Shown in pieces: positions 35,717-45,424 of a DNA stretch of 64,000 bases; position 1 is the first letter of the stretch; every line of letters starts with the position of its first letter. Below the pieces are notes generated by a model. That model saw nothing but the letters and a program-made list of their open reading frames with translations, did no database searches and had not been told where the DNA came from. The translations under genes were made by a program, and so were the position numbers. Source of the stretch: Slackia isoflavoniconvertens (GTDB taxonomy: Bacteria; Actinomycetota; Coriobacteriia; Coriobacteriales; Eggerthellaceae). Location of the stretch: contig NZ_QIBZ01000010.1 of NCBI RefSeq assembly GCF_003725955.1, positions 1-64,000 of the forward strand. The letters run 5' to 3'.

Positions 35717-35806
35717 GTCGCACGCCTTTCAACGAATCGTTTTCTGGCGCTTATTATCGCTCAAAGTCACGTGATATGCGAATGTCATTTCGAATATCTG
35801 TTCGAA

Positions 35807-36640
35807 TTATTTGGTATCGAAAGCATGATGCCCTATTGCGCGAGATTCAAGCACAGCACGCAACTCAGCCTGCACCGCCTGCTCGGTATTCTTGCCAATA
35901 ATGCGCTTTGAAATCTGCTTCACCGCCCAGCGGCCATTCCCCATAGCACAGCTGTGGCCCACCATGCGCAAGATCTCGTAATCGTTCATGGAATCGCCGA
36001 ACGCCATCACGTTTTCAGCCGCAACGCCGTGGGCAGCAAGCACTTGATTAATGCCGGTCGCCTTGTTCACGCCGCGCTGCATCACGTCAATCCACTTCGC
36101 TCCCGAAGGAGCGAACACGAAATCGGCCTCGAGCTCGCGCGACAGGATATACGCCATGTCCATTTGAGCGCTGTCGCATGAAATCGAGACTTTCACAATC
36201 GACGTGTCAGGCGACGGCAAATCGCGCAGCACCACCGGGTTGGGCAAATCTTTGTCGAATTCCGCATCGAAGCATGCGGGGTCGTCGAGCAAATAGCTGT
36301 TCGTGCGGTCATACACCACCATGTGAAGGTTGTCGAACTCTTCCACAAGCGCATACAAGCGGCGCAGCGCAGCATGGGAGAACACTTCGCGATCGACGAG
36401 CTTTCCGCGCACGAATACCTGCGCGCCATTGCTCGCAACGAAATCCATGCGATCGGCCACGGGCTCGAAAAACGCGCGCAACGTATCGTAACGACGGCCC
36501 GACGCCGCGACAAAGCGAATACCCGCGGCATCGAGCGCGCGAACAAGGTCGAATGTTTCAGGGGGAACCTGCGAGCGCTCGTCAAGCAACGTGCCGTCCA
36601 TGTCACAGGCAATGAGTTTAATGTCTTCATACGTTTCCAT
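35807..36640 (-). CDS. HAD hydrolase, Cof subfamily (IIB)
   Basis: A 277-residue sugar-phosphate or nucleotide phosphatase. Motif I is ACDMDGTLLDE, motif II FVAASGRRYDTL, then a Cof cap, the GVNKATGINQVL lysine region and motif IV MAFGDSMNDYEIL. AAGGAGG lies 8 nt before ATG 36640; an upstream extension to 36739 is rejected. Substrate unknown. Confidence 0.93.
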   Translation of the reverse strand: METYEDIKLIACDMDGTLLDERSQVPPETFDLVRALDAAGIRFVAASGRRYDTLRAFFEPVADRMDFVASNGAQVFVRGKLVDREVFSHAALRRLYALVEEFDNLHMVVYDRTNSYLLDDPACFDAEFDKDLPNPVVLRDLPSPDTSIVKVSISCDSAQMDMAYILSRELEADFVFAPSGAKWIDVMQRGVNKATGINQVLAAHGVAAENVMAFGDSMNDYEILRMVGHSCAMGNGRWAVKQISKRIIGKNTEQAVQAELRAVLESRAIGHHAFDTK

Positions 36641-36851
36641 ATGCGGGCCTCCTTCAGACTCGCGCCCGAACCCTTCGGGCGACCTAGCAATTCTTCTTGG
36701 TGCAGCCATAGTACGTCCCGCAAAACGAATCGACGCCAAGCGTTACCGCTTTGACGTCGATTTGACCGGTTGCGCATATTCGCGCCACGATATGGAAGAT
36801 GAAAGCCGCGCTCGATTGCGCAAAACCGCAGTCCGAAAGCCGACGCGGCCT

Positions 36852-37391
36852 TTACGCGCCCAGCTTCTTGCAAATAGCCTCAACAATCTCGTCGACTGGC
36901 GAGAGCGTACCCTTAGCCACATCGCCGCACGCAAGTTTGCCAATACCAGGGCCAACCAGCTCAATGCCACGCGCGGCAAGCGTCGCAAGGTTCGCCTGGG
37001 TTGCGGCGTTTTCATACATATGCGTGTTCATCGCGGGGCATACAATAACCGGACACGTCGTTGCCAAAAACGTGGAGGACACCATATCGTCGGCGATGCC
37101 GTTGGCAAGCTTCGCGATGATGTTCGCCGTCGCAGGCGCCACACACATGACGTCGGCCTCCTGCGCAAGCGTGATGTGCTTGATGGACGCATCGTAGCTG
37201 TAATCGAACGTATCGGTGAACACCATATTCTTGGAAAGCGCCTCGAACGTGAGCGGCGTCACGAATTTCGTCGCATTCTCGGTCATGATAACTTGCACGT
37301 CAACGCCGCGCTTGCCCAAATCGCTTACAACCTGGCACACTTTGTACACCGCGATGCCACCCGAAACCGCGATAAGCGCCTTTTTCGCCAT
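36852..37391 (-). CDS. coaC: Stand-alone phosphopantothenoylcysteine decarboxylase
   Basis: An FMN-dependent enzyme of coenzyme A synthesis that decarboxylates 4'-phosphopantothenoylcysteine. The 179-residue protein covers only the CoaC half: KKALIAVSGGIAVYKV, KHITLAQEADVMCVAPATANIIAKLANGI, and PAMNTHMYENAATQANL (the PxMNxxMW-type loop), plus the CPV Cys region. The CoaB ligase domain of bacterial CoaBC is absent and is not found next door. GGAAAGGAA lies upstream of ATG 37391. Confidence 0.88.
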   Translation of the reverse strand: MAKKALIAVSGGIAVYKVCQVVSDLGKRGVDVQVIMTENATKFVTPLTFEALSKNMVFTDTFDYSYDASIKHITLAQEADVMCVAPATANIIAKLANGIADDMVSSTFLATTCPVIVCPAMNTHMYENAATQANLATLAARGIELVGPGIGKLACGDVAKGTLSPVDEIVEAICKKLGA

Positions 37392-37509
37392 GGAGCATTC
37401 CTTTCCGCAACTCAAATTCCGCAGGCAAGTATAGCCCAAAGAAAAAGGGAACCCACCCGATTGCGAATGAATTCCCCCACATTTCCCTACCGATAAGATA
37501 GGGAATTTC

Positions 37510-37540
37510 AAAAAAGGGCCGGCACGAAGCCAACCCTTTT
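37510..37540 (-). terminator. Terminator of the NCS1 permease gene
   Basis: Minus strand GGGTTGGC, loop TTCGT, GCCGGCCC, then TTTTTT. A short palindrome TTCCCTA/TAGGGAA sits just beyond, in the coaC leader (37485-37504). Confidence 0.7.
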
Positions 37541-37578
37541 CAATCGCAAATCTATGCAGTTTTCGCAGCGCAGTTCAA

Positions 37579-38910
37579 CTACAGAATCTGATCGGTTTCC
37601 TTGAACTTCACCACATCAACCTTCTTGGCCGACTTGTAAATGGTCATAGCGCCCCAGTACGCAACACCGGCGAAGATAAGCGAGTTCAGGCCCGGAATGC
37701 CAATAGCCAGAATCGAGGAGCCCTCGCCCACGCAGAACGCGAGCGCCCACACGATAAGCGCGATGGGGTTCCACTTCTCAACCTTCTGAGGCAGCTTGCC
37801 CGACGGGCGGGTTTCTTCCAGAACAGCACGGTTGCGCTTCAGGATGAAGTAATCAATAACCATGATGCCAGCCGCAGGCGGAATAGCAACGCCAAGCAGC
37901 GTCAGGAAGTTCGTGAAGTAGTTGATGACGCCGATAACGGAAAGCAGCGTGCCAATGATACCGAGCGTCCAAGTCATGACGTTGCGGTTAATCTTCACGT
38001 TGAACAGCGCATTGATGGCAGTGGCAACGCCAAGGCCCGACGAATACAGGTTCATGTCGTTGAGCTTGACGGTGGAAGCGACGACGATAATCACGCCCAA
38101 AACACCCGAAGTCGCCATCATAATATCGGTCACGTTGTCGGTGCCGGTTGCGTGAGCCAGAATAACGGCAAGCAGGTTCATGCCGAGCTCGCCCACGAAA
38201 GTGCCGATGAGGGTCATCCAAAACACTTGGGTGCCATTCTTCAGGTAGCGCGCGTAGTCGGGCGTGCAAATGGCGCCCGCGATAAAGCCGCCGGCGACCA
38301 TGGTAGTAGCCGTGCCGAACGCCAACTCGGGACCGGGATGCGGCGAGTTAAGGAATTCGATGAGACTGTGGTCCTGCAGCACAATGGCAGCAGAAATAAC
38401 GACGGCGGCAATGAACAGCGGCACGAACACGGTAGCAAAGCGGGCAATCCAACGAATGCCAGCAATAACCAGAAGCGTAATACCCAAGCCGGTAATGATT
38501 GCCCAAATGGGGAAATTCAGCACGCCGGTGATGGAAAGCATGCCTTCAGCGAACACGGAGTTCTGAACGCCGAACCAGCCAACCATCGAAATGGCAACGA
38601 CGCCGCCCAAAATAGCTGAACCATTTTTGCCGAGGCCGCACCAGCGAGACAGCAAGCTCGTCGAAAGGCCTTCGCGAGCGGCCGCGGTGCCGAGTGCCCA
38701 GCTTACGACCTGCAGAATAACCGAGCCGAGCATGGTTGCCCAGAATGCGCCCCAAAACGTCATACCATAGCCAAGTGTTGCACCCAAAACCAGCTGGGAG
38801 ACGCAGCAAATGGCGCCAATACGAATCATCAAAATTTGCCAGAGCGGTTGCTTGGCTCCCTCAGGAACGCGCGACAGTGAGTAGTCGTTGTCGATGGGTT
38901 CGTTCGCCAT
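37579..38910 (-). CDS. NCS1-family nucleobase permease, CodB-like
   Basis: A 443-residue carrier with about 12 membrane spans of the nucleobase:cation symporter-1 family. Characteristic pieces are QLVLGATLGYGMTFWGAFWA, GWFGVQNSVFAEG and AGGFIAGAICTPDYARYLKNG. Start ATG 38910 is preceded by AAGGGGG; the ORF upstream of it is non-homologous. Cytosine, allantoin, hydantoin or pyridoxine are possible substrates; no deaminase neighbour decides it. Confidence 0.88.
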   Translation of the reverse strand: MANEPIDNDYSLSRVPEGAKQPLWQILMIRIGAICCVSQLVLGATLGYGMTFWGAFWATMLGSVILQVVSWALGTAAAREGLSTSLLSRWCGLGKNGSAILGGVVAISMVGWFGVQNSVFAEGMLSITGVLNFPIWAIITGLGITLLVIAGIRWIARFATVFVPLFIAAVVISAAIVLQDHSLIEFLNSPHPGPELAFGTATTMVAGGFIAGAICTPDYARYLKNGTQVFWMTLIGTFVGELGMNLLAVILAHATGTDNVTDIMMATSGVLGVIIVVASTVKLNDMNLYSSGLGVATAINALFNVKINRNVMTWTLGIIGTLLSVIGVINYFTNFLTLLGVAIPPAAGIMVIDYFILKRNRAVLEETRPSGKLPQKVEKWNPIALIVWALAFCVGEGSSILAIGIPGLNSLIFAGVAYWGAMTIYKSAKKVDVVKFKETDQIL

Positions 38911-39044
38911 GGAGACCAACCCCCTTCTTTCTTTACGGTAGTGTTCCGAATACGACCGACGGTCTTCGAAGCGAACGTCGCGCACCGCAGGCGTGGCCAA
39001 CCCGCACGCGACGGCCCTTTCGGCGACCGTCAAATTAAAGCGAG

Positions 39045-39078
39045 ATTATACACTGTTACTTTAGTGTGACAGAGTAAC
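39045..39078 (-). promoter_or_regulatory. Promoter and operator of the NCS1 permease gene
   Basis: Minus strand TGTATAAT extended -10 (ATTATA at 39045-39050) with CTGTCA 16 bp upstream. The arms GTTACT (39055-39060) and AGTAAC (39073-39078) form a dyad across the spacer and -35 region, a likely repressor site. Confidence 0.5.
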
Positions 39079-39125
39079 AAGTTTGTTAACACCCCTATAT
39101 ATGGGAATTTCTAGCAGCTGAACAC

Positions 39126-39150
39126 AAAAGGGGCCCAAAGGCCCCTTTTT
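39126..39150. terminator. Bidirectional terminator-like hairpin
   Basis: AAAAGGGGCC, CAAA, GGCCCCTTTTT. Lies beyond carB in a 436-bp gap; the rest (39151-39469) is low-complexity, with CCAACC/GCCAGCC-type runs, and shows no gene. Confidence 0.65.
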
Positions 39151-39469
39151 GGAAGAGATGTTGCAATTCTACACGACAGGCGAGCGGCTCTTTTGTTCCG
39201 CCGAGCGGAAAATGCGCAGCGTGGCCGCACTCGCGTGCAAGCAAGCACCCCATGCCGCCTTAATTGACGCCCTGGCTCAACACCCCGAACCACGTTCGCC
39301 GCGTGCTCGGCCGCATAGCCCGCCCCGCGACTAGCCGCAATCTGAGTTTTCGTTTGACGGCTAGCCAGGCAACCGGACAGCCCGGCCAACAAGCCAACCA
39401 ATCAATTAGCGGGCCGGCCGGCCAGTCAGTAAGCCAACCAGCCAGCCCGTCAACCTTTCAGCTTGCCGT

Positions 39470-42400
39470 TTACTTCACCTCGTACTGCGGCAAATCTTGC
39501 AGCGCGATTACCGGCAAACCATACGGATTCTCGTCAAGCGCTTCAAGCGCAGCCGTAAACGCGCTTGCGCCCGAAAGCGCGGTCACGCACGTCACGCCAT
39601 GCTTCACAGCTTCAGTGCGCATGAAGTACCCATCGCCACGCGTTTCCGAACCATATGGTGTATTCACGATAAGCGCGATTTCGCCATTGGAAATCATGTC
39701 GCCAACATTGGGATGCGGCTCGGAAATCTTGCGTACGACCTCACAGCGCACGTTTCCGCCACGCAGCGTGCGCGCGGTGCCTTCAGTCGACACAATGCGG
39801 AAGCCCAAACGCTGAATCGTGCGTGCGATGGGAAGAATATGACGCTTGTCGCGATCGCATACCGAAATGAACACGGTGCCTTCCTTCGGCAGCTCGTAGC
39901 TCACGGCGAGCTGCGTTTTCGCATAAGCCTCGGGATACGTGCTCGCGATGCCCATGACCTCGCCCGTCGATTTCATCTCGGGGCCCAGCACCACGTTCGC
40001 GCCCGGGAAGCGACCCCACGGCATAACGGCTTCCTTCACGCAGAAGTAATCCATACGGCGATCGTCAGCCGGCAAGCCCAGGCTTTCGATGCTGCGACCG
40101 CTCATGATAAGCGCCGCGCACTTCGCCAGGGGCACACCGGTCGACTTCGACACGAACGGCACCGTGCGGCTCGCGCGCGGGTTCGCCTCAATGACATAAA
40201 TCGTCTCGCCTTTGATGGCGTACTGCACATTGAGCAGGCCGCGCACGCCCAGGCGCAGCGCCAGACGACGCGTGATGTCGCGCAGCTCGCCGACCAAACG
40301 GTCGCTGAACGAGAACGGCGGAATGCAGGTGGCCGAGTCGCCCGAGTGGATGCCAGCTTCCTCAATATGCTCGAGCACGCCGCCCACATACACCTGCTCG
40401 CCGTCGCACAGCGCGTCAACGTCACATTCGATAGCGCCCTCGAGGAAGCGGTCCAAATACACCGGATGATCAGGAGAGATGCGCGTTGCCTCGGCCATGA
40501 AGGTGCGCAGATGCGACGGGTCGTAGGCGATTTCCATACCGCGGCCGCCGAGCACGTAGCTCGGGCGAACGAGCAGCGGGAACCCAATGCGATTGGCGAC
40601 GCGTTCGGCTTCCTCGAAGCCCGTGGCCATACCTGCGGCGGGGTACGTGATGTCGAGCTCGTCGAGCACCGCGCTGAAACGTTCGCGGTCTTCGGCCAGG
40701 TCAATCGCCTCGGGGCTCGTGCCCATAATGGTCACGCCCGATTCCTGGAGCGCATGCGCGAGCTTCAGCGGCGTTTGGCCACCGAGCGTCACCACAACGC
40801 CGTCGGGCTGCTCAACATCGACGATGTCCATGACGTCTTCGTAGGTGAGCGGCTCAAAATACAGACGGTCGCTCGTGTCGTAGTCGGTGGACACGGTTTC
40901 GGGGTTGCAGTTCACCATGATGGTTTCATAGCCGGCCTCGTGCAGCGCGTAGCTCGCATGCACGCAGCAGTAGTCGAACTCAATGCCCTGGCCAATACGG
41001 TTGGGACCTGCGCCCAAAATCATGGCTTTAGGCTTGTCGACGGACACGATTTCAGAATCGCCGAAGCTCGGCGCCGCGCCCGCTGCCGCAACATGGGGCG
41101 TTTCGTAGGTCTTGTAGTGGTATTCGGTTTTGCCCGCGAATTCGGCCGCGCACGTGTCGACGGTTTTGAACGTAGGCACAACGCCAAGGCCCTTGCGATA
41201 GGCACGCACAATAACTTCTTTCGTGCCCGTGAGGTGGGCGATTTGAGCATCGGAAAAACCGTATTGTTTCGCGATGCGCATAGCCGGCGCGTCGAGGTCT
41301 TCCAGGCGCAGACCTTCGAGCTGGTTTTGCACAGCGGCCATATCGGCGATGCGATGCAGGAACCACGGGTCGATGCCGCACGCCTCGTGCACCGCATCAA
41401 CGGTCCAACCGCGACGCAGAGCCTCGGCCACATAGAAGATGCGATCTTCCGTGGGGCGTGCCACGCATCCATCAAAATGCTCTTCGTCGAAATCGTCTTT
41501 GCCATCGGCGCCCAGACCCGCGCGGCCGTTTTCCAGCGAGCGCATGGCCTTGCCGAACGCTTCCTCAAACGTGCGGCCGATGCTCATGATTTCGCCCACG
41601 GCCTTCATACGCGTGGACAGCGTGGTGTCGGTACCCTTGAATTTCTCGAATGCGAAACGCGGCACCTTCACCACGCAATAGTCGATAGAGGGCTCGAAGC
41701 ATGCTGGCGTGACGCGTGTGATGTCGTTCGTGATTTCATCGAGCGTGTAGCCCACGGCCAGGCGCGCAGCAGCTTTCGCGATGGGGAAACCGGTCGCCTT
41801 CGACGCGAGCGCCGATGAGCGGCTCACGCGCGGGTTCATTTCGATGACGATCAGGCGGCCGTTTTTCGGGTTGAGCGCGAACTGCACGTTCGAGCCGCCC
41901 GTTTCGACGCCGATTTTCTCCAGGATCGCGAGCGAGGCCACGCGCATGCGCTGGTATTCCACGTCGGAAAGCGTTTGCGCAGGCGCCACCGTAATAGAGT
42001 CGCCGGTATGCACGCCCATGGCATCAACGTTTTCGATAGAGCACACGATGATGCCGTTGCCGGCCTTATCGCGCATGACTTCCATCTCGTATTCTTTCCA
42101 GCCGATGATGCTTTCTTCCACAAGCACCTCGCCGGCGGGAGAAAGCTCCAGACCCTGCGCCACAATCTCGCGCAGCTCCTGCTCGTCGTAGGCGATGCCG
42201 CCGCCCGCGCCGCCGAGCGTGAAGCTCGGGCGAAGCACGCAGGGGTAGCCCACCTTGCCGGCAAGCTCAACGGCATCTTCAACGGAGTACGCATAGCCGC
42301 TGCGCGCGCATTCCAAACCAATTTCTTCCATGGCCTCGGCGAACAGCTTGCGGTCTTCGCCGCGCTCAATAGCCGCCAAATCGCAGCCAATCATTTCGAC

Positions 42401-42736
42401 GCCATATCGATCGAGCACGCCCGATTTCGCCAGCTCAACGGCCGCATTCAGACCCGTTTGGCCACCAAGGGTAGGCAGCAGGGCGTCGGGATGTTCTTTA
42501 GCGATAACGCGCTCGATGAACTCAGCGGTAATGGGTTCCACATAGGTGCGATCGGCCAAGCTGGGATCGGTCATGATGGTAGCGGGGTTCGAATTTACGA
42601 GCACCACTTCATAGCCGTCTTCCTTGAGCACCTTGCACGCCTGAGCACCCGAGTAGTCGAACTCGCACGCCTGGCCAATAACGATGGGGCCCGAGCCAAC
42701 AACGAGAATGCGTTTGATGTCGGTACGTTTGGGCAT
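39470..42736 (-). CDS. carB: Carbamoyl-phosphate synthase large subunit
   Basis: Makes carbamoyl phosphate from bicarbonate, ammonia and two ATP for pyrimidines and arginine. The 1088-residue protein shows both ATP-grasp halves ([20 protein letters not shown] near the N-terminus, [20 protein letters not shown] in the second half), ATP-grasp [18 protein letters not shown] and [18 protein letters not shown], and a C-terminal MGS-type regulatory domain ([20 protein letters not shown]). Full family length. It starts 3 nt after carA. Confidence 0.98.
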   Translation of the reverse strand: MPKRTDIKRILVVGSGPIVIGQACEFDYSGAQACKVLKEDGYEVVLVNSNPATIMTDPSLADRTYVEPITAEFIERVIAKEHPDALLPTLGGQTGLNAAVELAKSGVLDRYGVEMIGCDLAAIERGEDRKLFAEAMEEIGLECARSGYAYSVEDAVELAGKVGYPCVLRPSFTLGGAGGGIAYDEQELREIVAQGLELSPAGEVLVEESIIGWKEYEMEVMRDKAGNGIIVCSIENVDAMGVHTGDSITVAPAQTLSDVEYQRMRVASLAILEKIGVETGGSNVQFALNPKNGRLIVIEMNPRVSRSSALASKATGFPIAKAAARLAVGYTLDEITNDITRVTPACFEPSIDYCVVKVPRFAFEKFKGTDTTLSTRMKAVGEIMSIGRTFEEAFGKAMRSLENGRAGLGADGKDDFDEEHFDGCVARPTEDRIFYVAEALRRGWTVDAVHEACGIDPWFLHRIADMAAVQNQLEGLRLEDLDAPAMRIAKQYGFSDAQIAHLTGTKEVIVRAYRKGLGVVPTFKTVDTCAAEFAGKTEYHYKTYETPHVAAAGAAPSFGDSEIVSVDKPKAMILGAGPNRIGQGIEFDYCCVHASYALHEAGYETIMVNCNPETVSTDYDTSDRLYFEPLTYEDVMDIVDVEQPDGVVVTLGGQTPLKLAHALQESGVTIMGTSPEAIDLAEDRERFSAVLDELDITYPAAGMATGFEEAERVANRIGFPLLVRPSYVLGGRGMEIAYDPSHLRTFMAEATRISPDHPVYLDRFLEGAIECDVDALCDGEQVYVGGVLEHIEEAGIHSGDSATCIPPFSFSDRLVGELRDITRRLALRLGVRGLLNVQYAIKGETIYVIEANPRASRTVPFVSKSTGVPLAKCAALIMSGRSIESLGLPADDRRMDYFCVKEAVMPWGRFPGANVVLGPEMKSTGEVMGIASTYPEAYAKTQLAVSYELPKEGTVFISVCDRDKRHILPIARTIQRLGFRIVSTEGTARTLRGGNVRCEVVRKISEPHPNVGDMISNGEIALIVNTPYGSETRGDGYFMRTEAVKHGVTCVTALSGASAFTAALEALDENPYGLPVIALQDLPQYEVK

Positions 42737-42739
42737 TGT

Positions 42740-44155
42740 CTAGGCCTCCTTCGAGCCGAAGACCCAACCAGCGAGGCGGTCTTGCGAAATGTTGATGTTC
42801 AGGTAGTCGGCGTCGCCGTCCATCAGGCGGCAAAACGCCGTGAACAGGTAGTGCGCATCGGTGGGACCAGGATTGGCCTCGGGATGGTACTGCACCGAGA
42901 AAGCATTCTGGTCGAGCAGCTGAATGCCTTCGCATGTGCCGTCGTTCAAGTTAACGTGCGTCAGGCGAATGCGGCCGAAGCGCTCGTTTTCAACGACGGG
43001 GGCAATGCGGCGCTGCGACCAGAAGCGAAGGTCGCCGTCGGCCGTATGCTCGGCCACGCCGCCCGAAAGTTCGGGCACAAGCTTGCCGAGGCTCGGGAAC
43101 ACCAGGCCGAAGCCGTGGTTCTGCGCGGTAATTTCCACCTGGCCGCTCACGAGGTTCATGACGGGCTGGTTGCCGCCGCGATGGCCGAACTTGAGCTTTT
43201 CCATTTCGCCGCCGCTTGCAAGGCTAATCATCTGGTGGCCCAGGCAAATGCCAAACACCGGCACCTTGCCAATAAGCTCGCGCGCCTGCTCGTAAGTTTC
43301 GGTCACGGCATCGGGGTCGCCCGGGCCGTTGGAGAGGAAGACGCCGTCGGGTTCCATGGCAAGCACGTCGGCAGCGGGAGTGTCCCACGGCACGACGGTA
43401 AGGTCGCAGCCCACACGCACGAGGCCCACGAGAATCGACTCTTTCACGCCGCAGTCATACGCAACCACGTGATATTTCTTCGGCGCGGGAGCCGCCACGG
43501 CGAACGCCTGGCTTTCAGGCACCTTATCGAACGATTCCGTGGCGGCGCGGCTCACGGTTTTGGCGAGGTTGCGGCCCACCAGGCTCGGAGCTGCGGCGAC
43601 CTTTTCCGCGAGCGAAGCAGCGTCAAGATCTTCGGTGGATAAAATAGCGGTCTGCGCACCGAAATCGCGAATATGGCGAACGAGCGCACGAGTATCGATG
43701 CCCTCGATAGCCACAATGTTCTCGCGCTCGAGGAATTCGGGCAGGCTCATGCTCGAACGCCAATTCGAAGGGGTGCGGCACATGTCATGCACGACCAAGC
43801 CACGCAGAGCGGGCTTGGCCGACTGCGTGTCGTCGAGGTTCACACCGTAGTTGCCAATCTGGGGATACGTCATCGTGACAATCTGGCCCGCATACGAAGG
43901 GTCGGTAATAACCTCAAGATAGCCCTCGAGCGATGTGTTGAAGCAAATCTCGCCCGTAACTTCGCCCGGGGCACCGCATGCCCAGCCGTCGAATCGGGTT
44001 CCGTCCTCCAATAACAAAATAGCCGCCTTGCGAGCTTTTTTGCTCGTGGCGGCTATAAGTTTCTCTGCAATTGTCATGGCTTTGGCCCCTTCTTGGCCAG
44101 CTGCCAACACTGTTGCCGCAGACACGTGCCCTGTGGCGGTTTGGGTAGCTTCCAT
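42740..44155 (-). CDS. carA: Carbamoyl-phosphate synthase small subunit
   Basis: Glutamine amidotransferase that feeds ammonia to CarB. Cys nucleophile in FGICLGHQM, His and Glu in QYHPEANPGPTDAHY, N-terminal CPSase domain TGEICFNTSLEGYLEVITDPSYAGQIV. At 471 residues it is about 90 longer than usual; the first ~48 residues (MEATQTATGHVSAATVLAAG and beyond) are an extra Ala/Thr-rich extension. AAAGGAG 6 nt before ATG 44155 supports this start over an internal ATG (TIAEKL). Confidence 0.96.
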   Translation of the reverse strand: MEATQTATGHVSAATVLAAGQEGAKAMTIAEKLIAATSKKARKAAILLLEDGTRFDGWACGAPGEVTGEICFNTSLEGYLEVITDPSYAGQIVTMTYPQIGNYGVNLDDTQSAKPALRGLVVHDMCRTPSNWRSSMSLPEFLERENIVAIEGIDTRALVRHIRDFGAQTAILSTEDLDAASLAEKVAAAPSLVGRNLAKTVSRAATESFDKVPESQAFAVAAPAPKKYHVVAYDCGVKESILVGLVRVGCDLTVVPWDTPAADVLAMEPDGVFLSNGPGDPDAVTETYEQARELIGKVPVFGICLGHQMISLASGGEMEKLKFGHRGGNQPVMNLVSGQVEITAQNHGFGLVFPSLGKLVPELSGGVAEHTADGDLRFWSQRRIAPVVENERFGRIRLTHVNLNDGTCEGIQLLDQNAFSVQYHPEANPGPTDAHYLFTAFCRLMDGDADYLNINISQDRLAGWVFGSKEA

Positions 44156-44351
44156 TTGCGTCTCCTTTTCGGTCTCTCGGTACCGGTTTAAAGGCACTTT
44201 CGCTCCAAATTGCATATTTATAACGAAAAGTGTATTAAACAACCCTTGATTTGCATTTGGGCGATTATAACGGCGAATCCCGTCTATGGGAGAAATTTCT
44301 ATAATCCACCACACTAAAGCGCGGTGAGCGGCGACGTAAATCAGAATGCGA

Positions 44352-44534
44352 TTTTCTGCCAAAAGTTGCGAATTCGGGGGCTTGGCAAAAGTGCGAGCCC
44401 GTTGCTTTAGTCATATATCCCCAGGTCGCGGTTAGGCCATGTTAACAATTCGTGGGACAATTAGCCTTTTCAACAGCGTATTCCCTTGAAAAAGGGCGTT
44501 TCATGCCCCCGAATTCGCAACTTTTGGCAGAAAA
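44352..44534. repeat. 183-bp unit bounded by perfect 30-bp inverted repeats
   Basis: The 30-nt arms 44352-44381 (begins TTTTCTGCCAAAAGTTGCG) and 44505-44534 are exact reverse complements, separated by 123 nt that show no gene. No clear target-site duplication is visible, and no transposase is inside. It could be a MITE-like non-autonomous element or a very long-range RNA structure upstream of carA. The 2377-2387 region has a short match (TTTTCTGCCAA). Confidence 0.8.
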
Positions 44535-44770
44535 CAGAGGAATCATTTACGCTGAGCCCGAAAGGCGGGGGCACGAACAAAAAAAGTTGGACCGATAACA
44601 TCAGCCCAGATTGGAGTTTGTATGCATACGAAAGAACACGTCGAGCCGCTCATCGTCCGCGTCAGCGCCTGAGCGCAAAACCCACGTAGCGGCTAAACTG
44701 CGTCGCGGCGCGTATTGCTCCGAAAGCGTCATCTTGGCAAAAACGCTTCTCACGTGACGGTGCGCCTTCG

Positions 44771-44995
44771 CTGCTCAGCGACGCGCCTCATCTAACGACA
44801 TGTCTTACCTGGCAACATGTCCGCCTAGCGGGGCGTCTTGTCTAATAAGGCATACCGCCCAGTAGCACGTCCTCCCTGCGGTGCGCACCCCATCCAGCAG
44901 CACATCCCGCCTAGCGACGCAGTGCATCTGGCAAGCACTTCTCACCTGGCGGCGCTTCGTGCCTTATGGTACGCCCCGCCCAACGGCCGATAATA
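44771..44995 (+). repeat. Degenerate ~18-bp tandem repeats
   Basis: About twelve diverged units with a consensus near TCCCGCCTAGCGGCACG, for example TCCGCCTAGCGGGGCG, TCCCGCCTAGCGACGCAG and TCTCACCTGGCGGCGCT. Each unit has an internal small dyad (CGCC..GGCG). No open frame fits the whole. It lies between the carA leader and the azlD end. Confidence 0.55.
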
Positions 44996-44999
44996 CAGC

Positions 45000-45032
45000 G
45001 AGTCCCGTGGCAGTCGTGCCGCCACGGGACTC
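45000..45032. terminator. 12-bp perfect hairpin downstream of azlD
   Basis: GAGTCCCGTGGC (45000-45011) and GCCACGGGACTC (45021-45032). Very stable, but without a T-run on either strand; probably the 3' end structure of azlCD. Confidence 0.5.
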
Positions 45033-45082
45033 GTCAAACCATATTCAAATGAGGCTAGCAGAAAAGCAGCAGGGGCAAAAGC

Positions 45083-45421
45083 CTACAACAGCGCAGGCAC
45101 ATACGTGAGCACAGCGAGCATGCCAACACCCACTACGATGCAAGCCGCCATCGATTTCGTCTTCGCACCCACCACGAGCACCACAGCGGCAGCCAACAGA
45201 GGCATGCCCCACAGCGCGATGTCGCCCGAAGCGACTTTCGCGGGATCAAACAGGTCATTCGTCACCAGGGCGGCAAAAGCCGCGGGCGGAATGAAATTCA
45301 GCGCACGCACAAACCGTTCAGGCAATTGTTTGCCCTTGAGCAAGAAGATGGGAAGGCAGCGGCAGGCGAGCATACACGCCAGGCACACGCCAAAAATAAT
45401 GAGGAAGCTCGTAACGTCCAT
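45083..45421 (-). CDS. azlD: Branched-chain amino acid exporter subunit AzlD
   Basis: A 112-residue membrane protein with about four hydrophobic spans (FLIIFGVCLACMLACRCLPIF, RALNFIPPAAFAALVTN), the AzlD/YgaH pattern including RFVRALNFIPPA. It pairs with AzlC encoded 3 nt upstream to form a branched-chain amino acid or azaleucine exporter. Confidence 0.9.
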   Translation of the reverse strand: MDVTSFLIIFGVCLACMLACRCLPIFLLKGKQLPERFVRALNFIPPAAFAALVTNDLFDPAKVASGDIALWGMPLLAAAVVLVVGAKTKSMAACIVVGVGMLAVLTYVPALL

Positions 45422-45424
45422 TAC

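Noticed and set aside
39497-41818. 773-codon open frame opposite carB
   Set aside because: Antisense shadow; no domain, and carB is intact.
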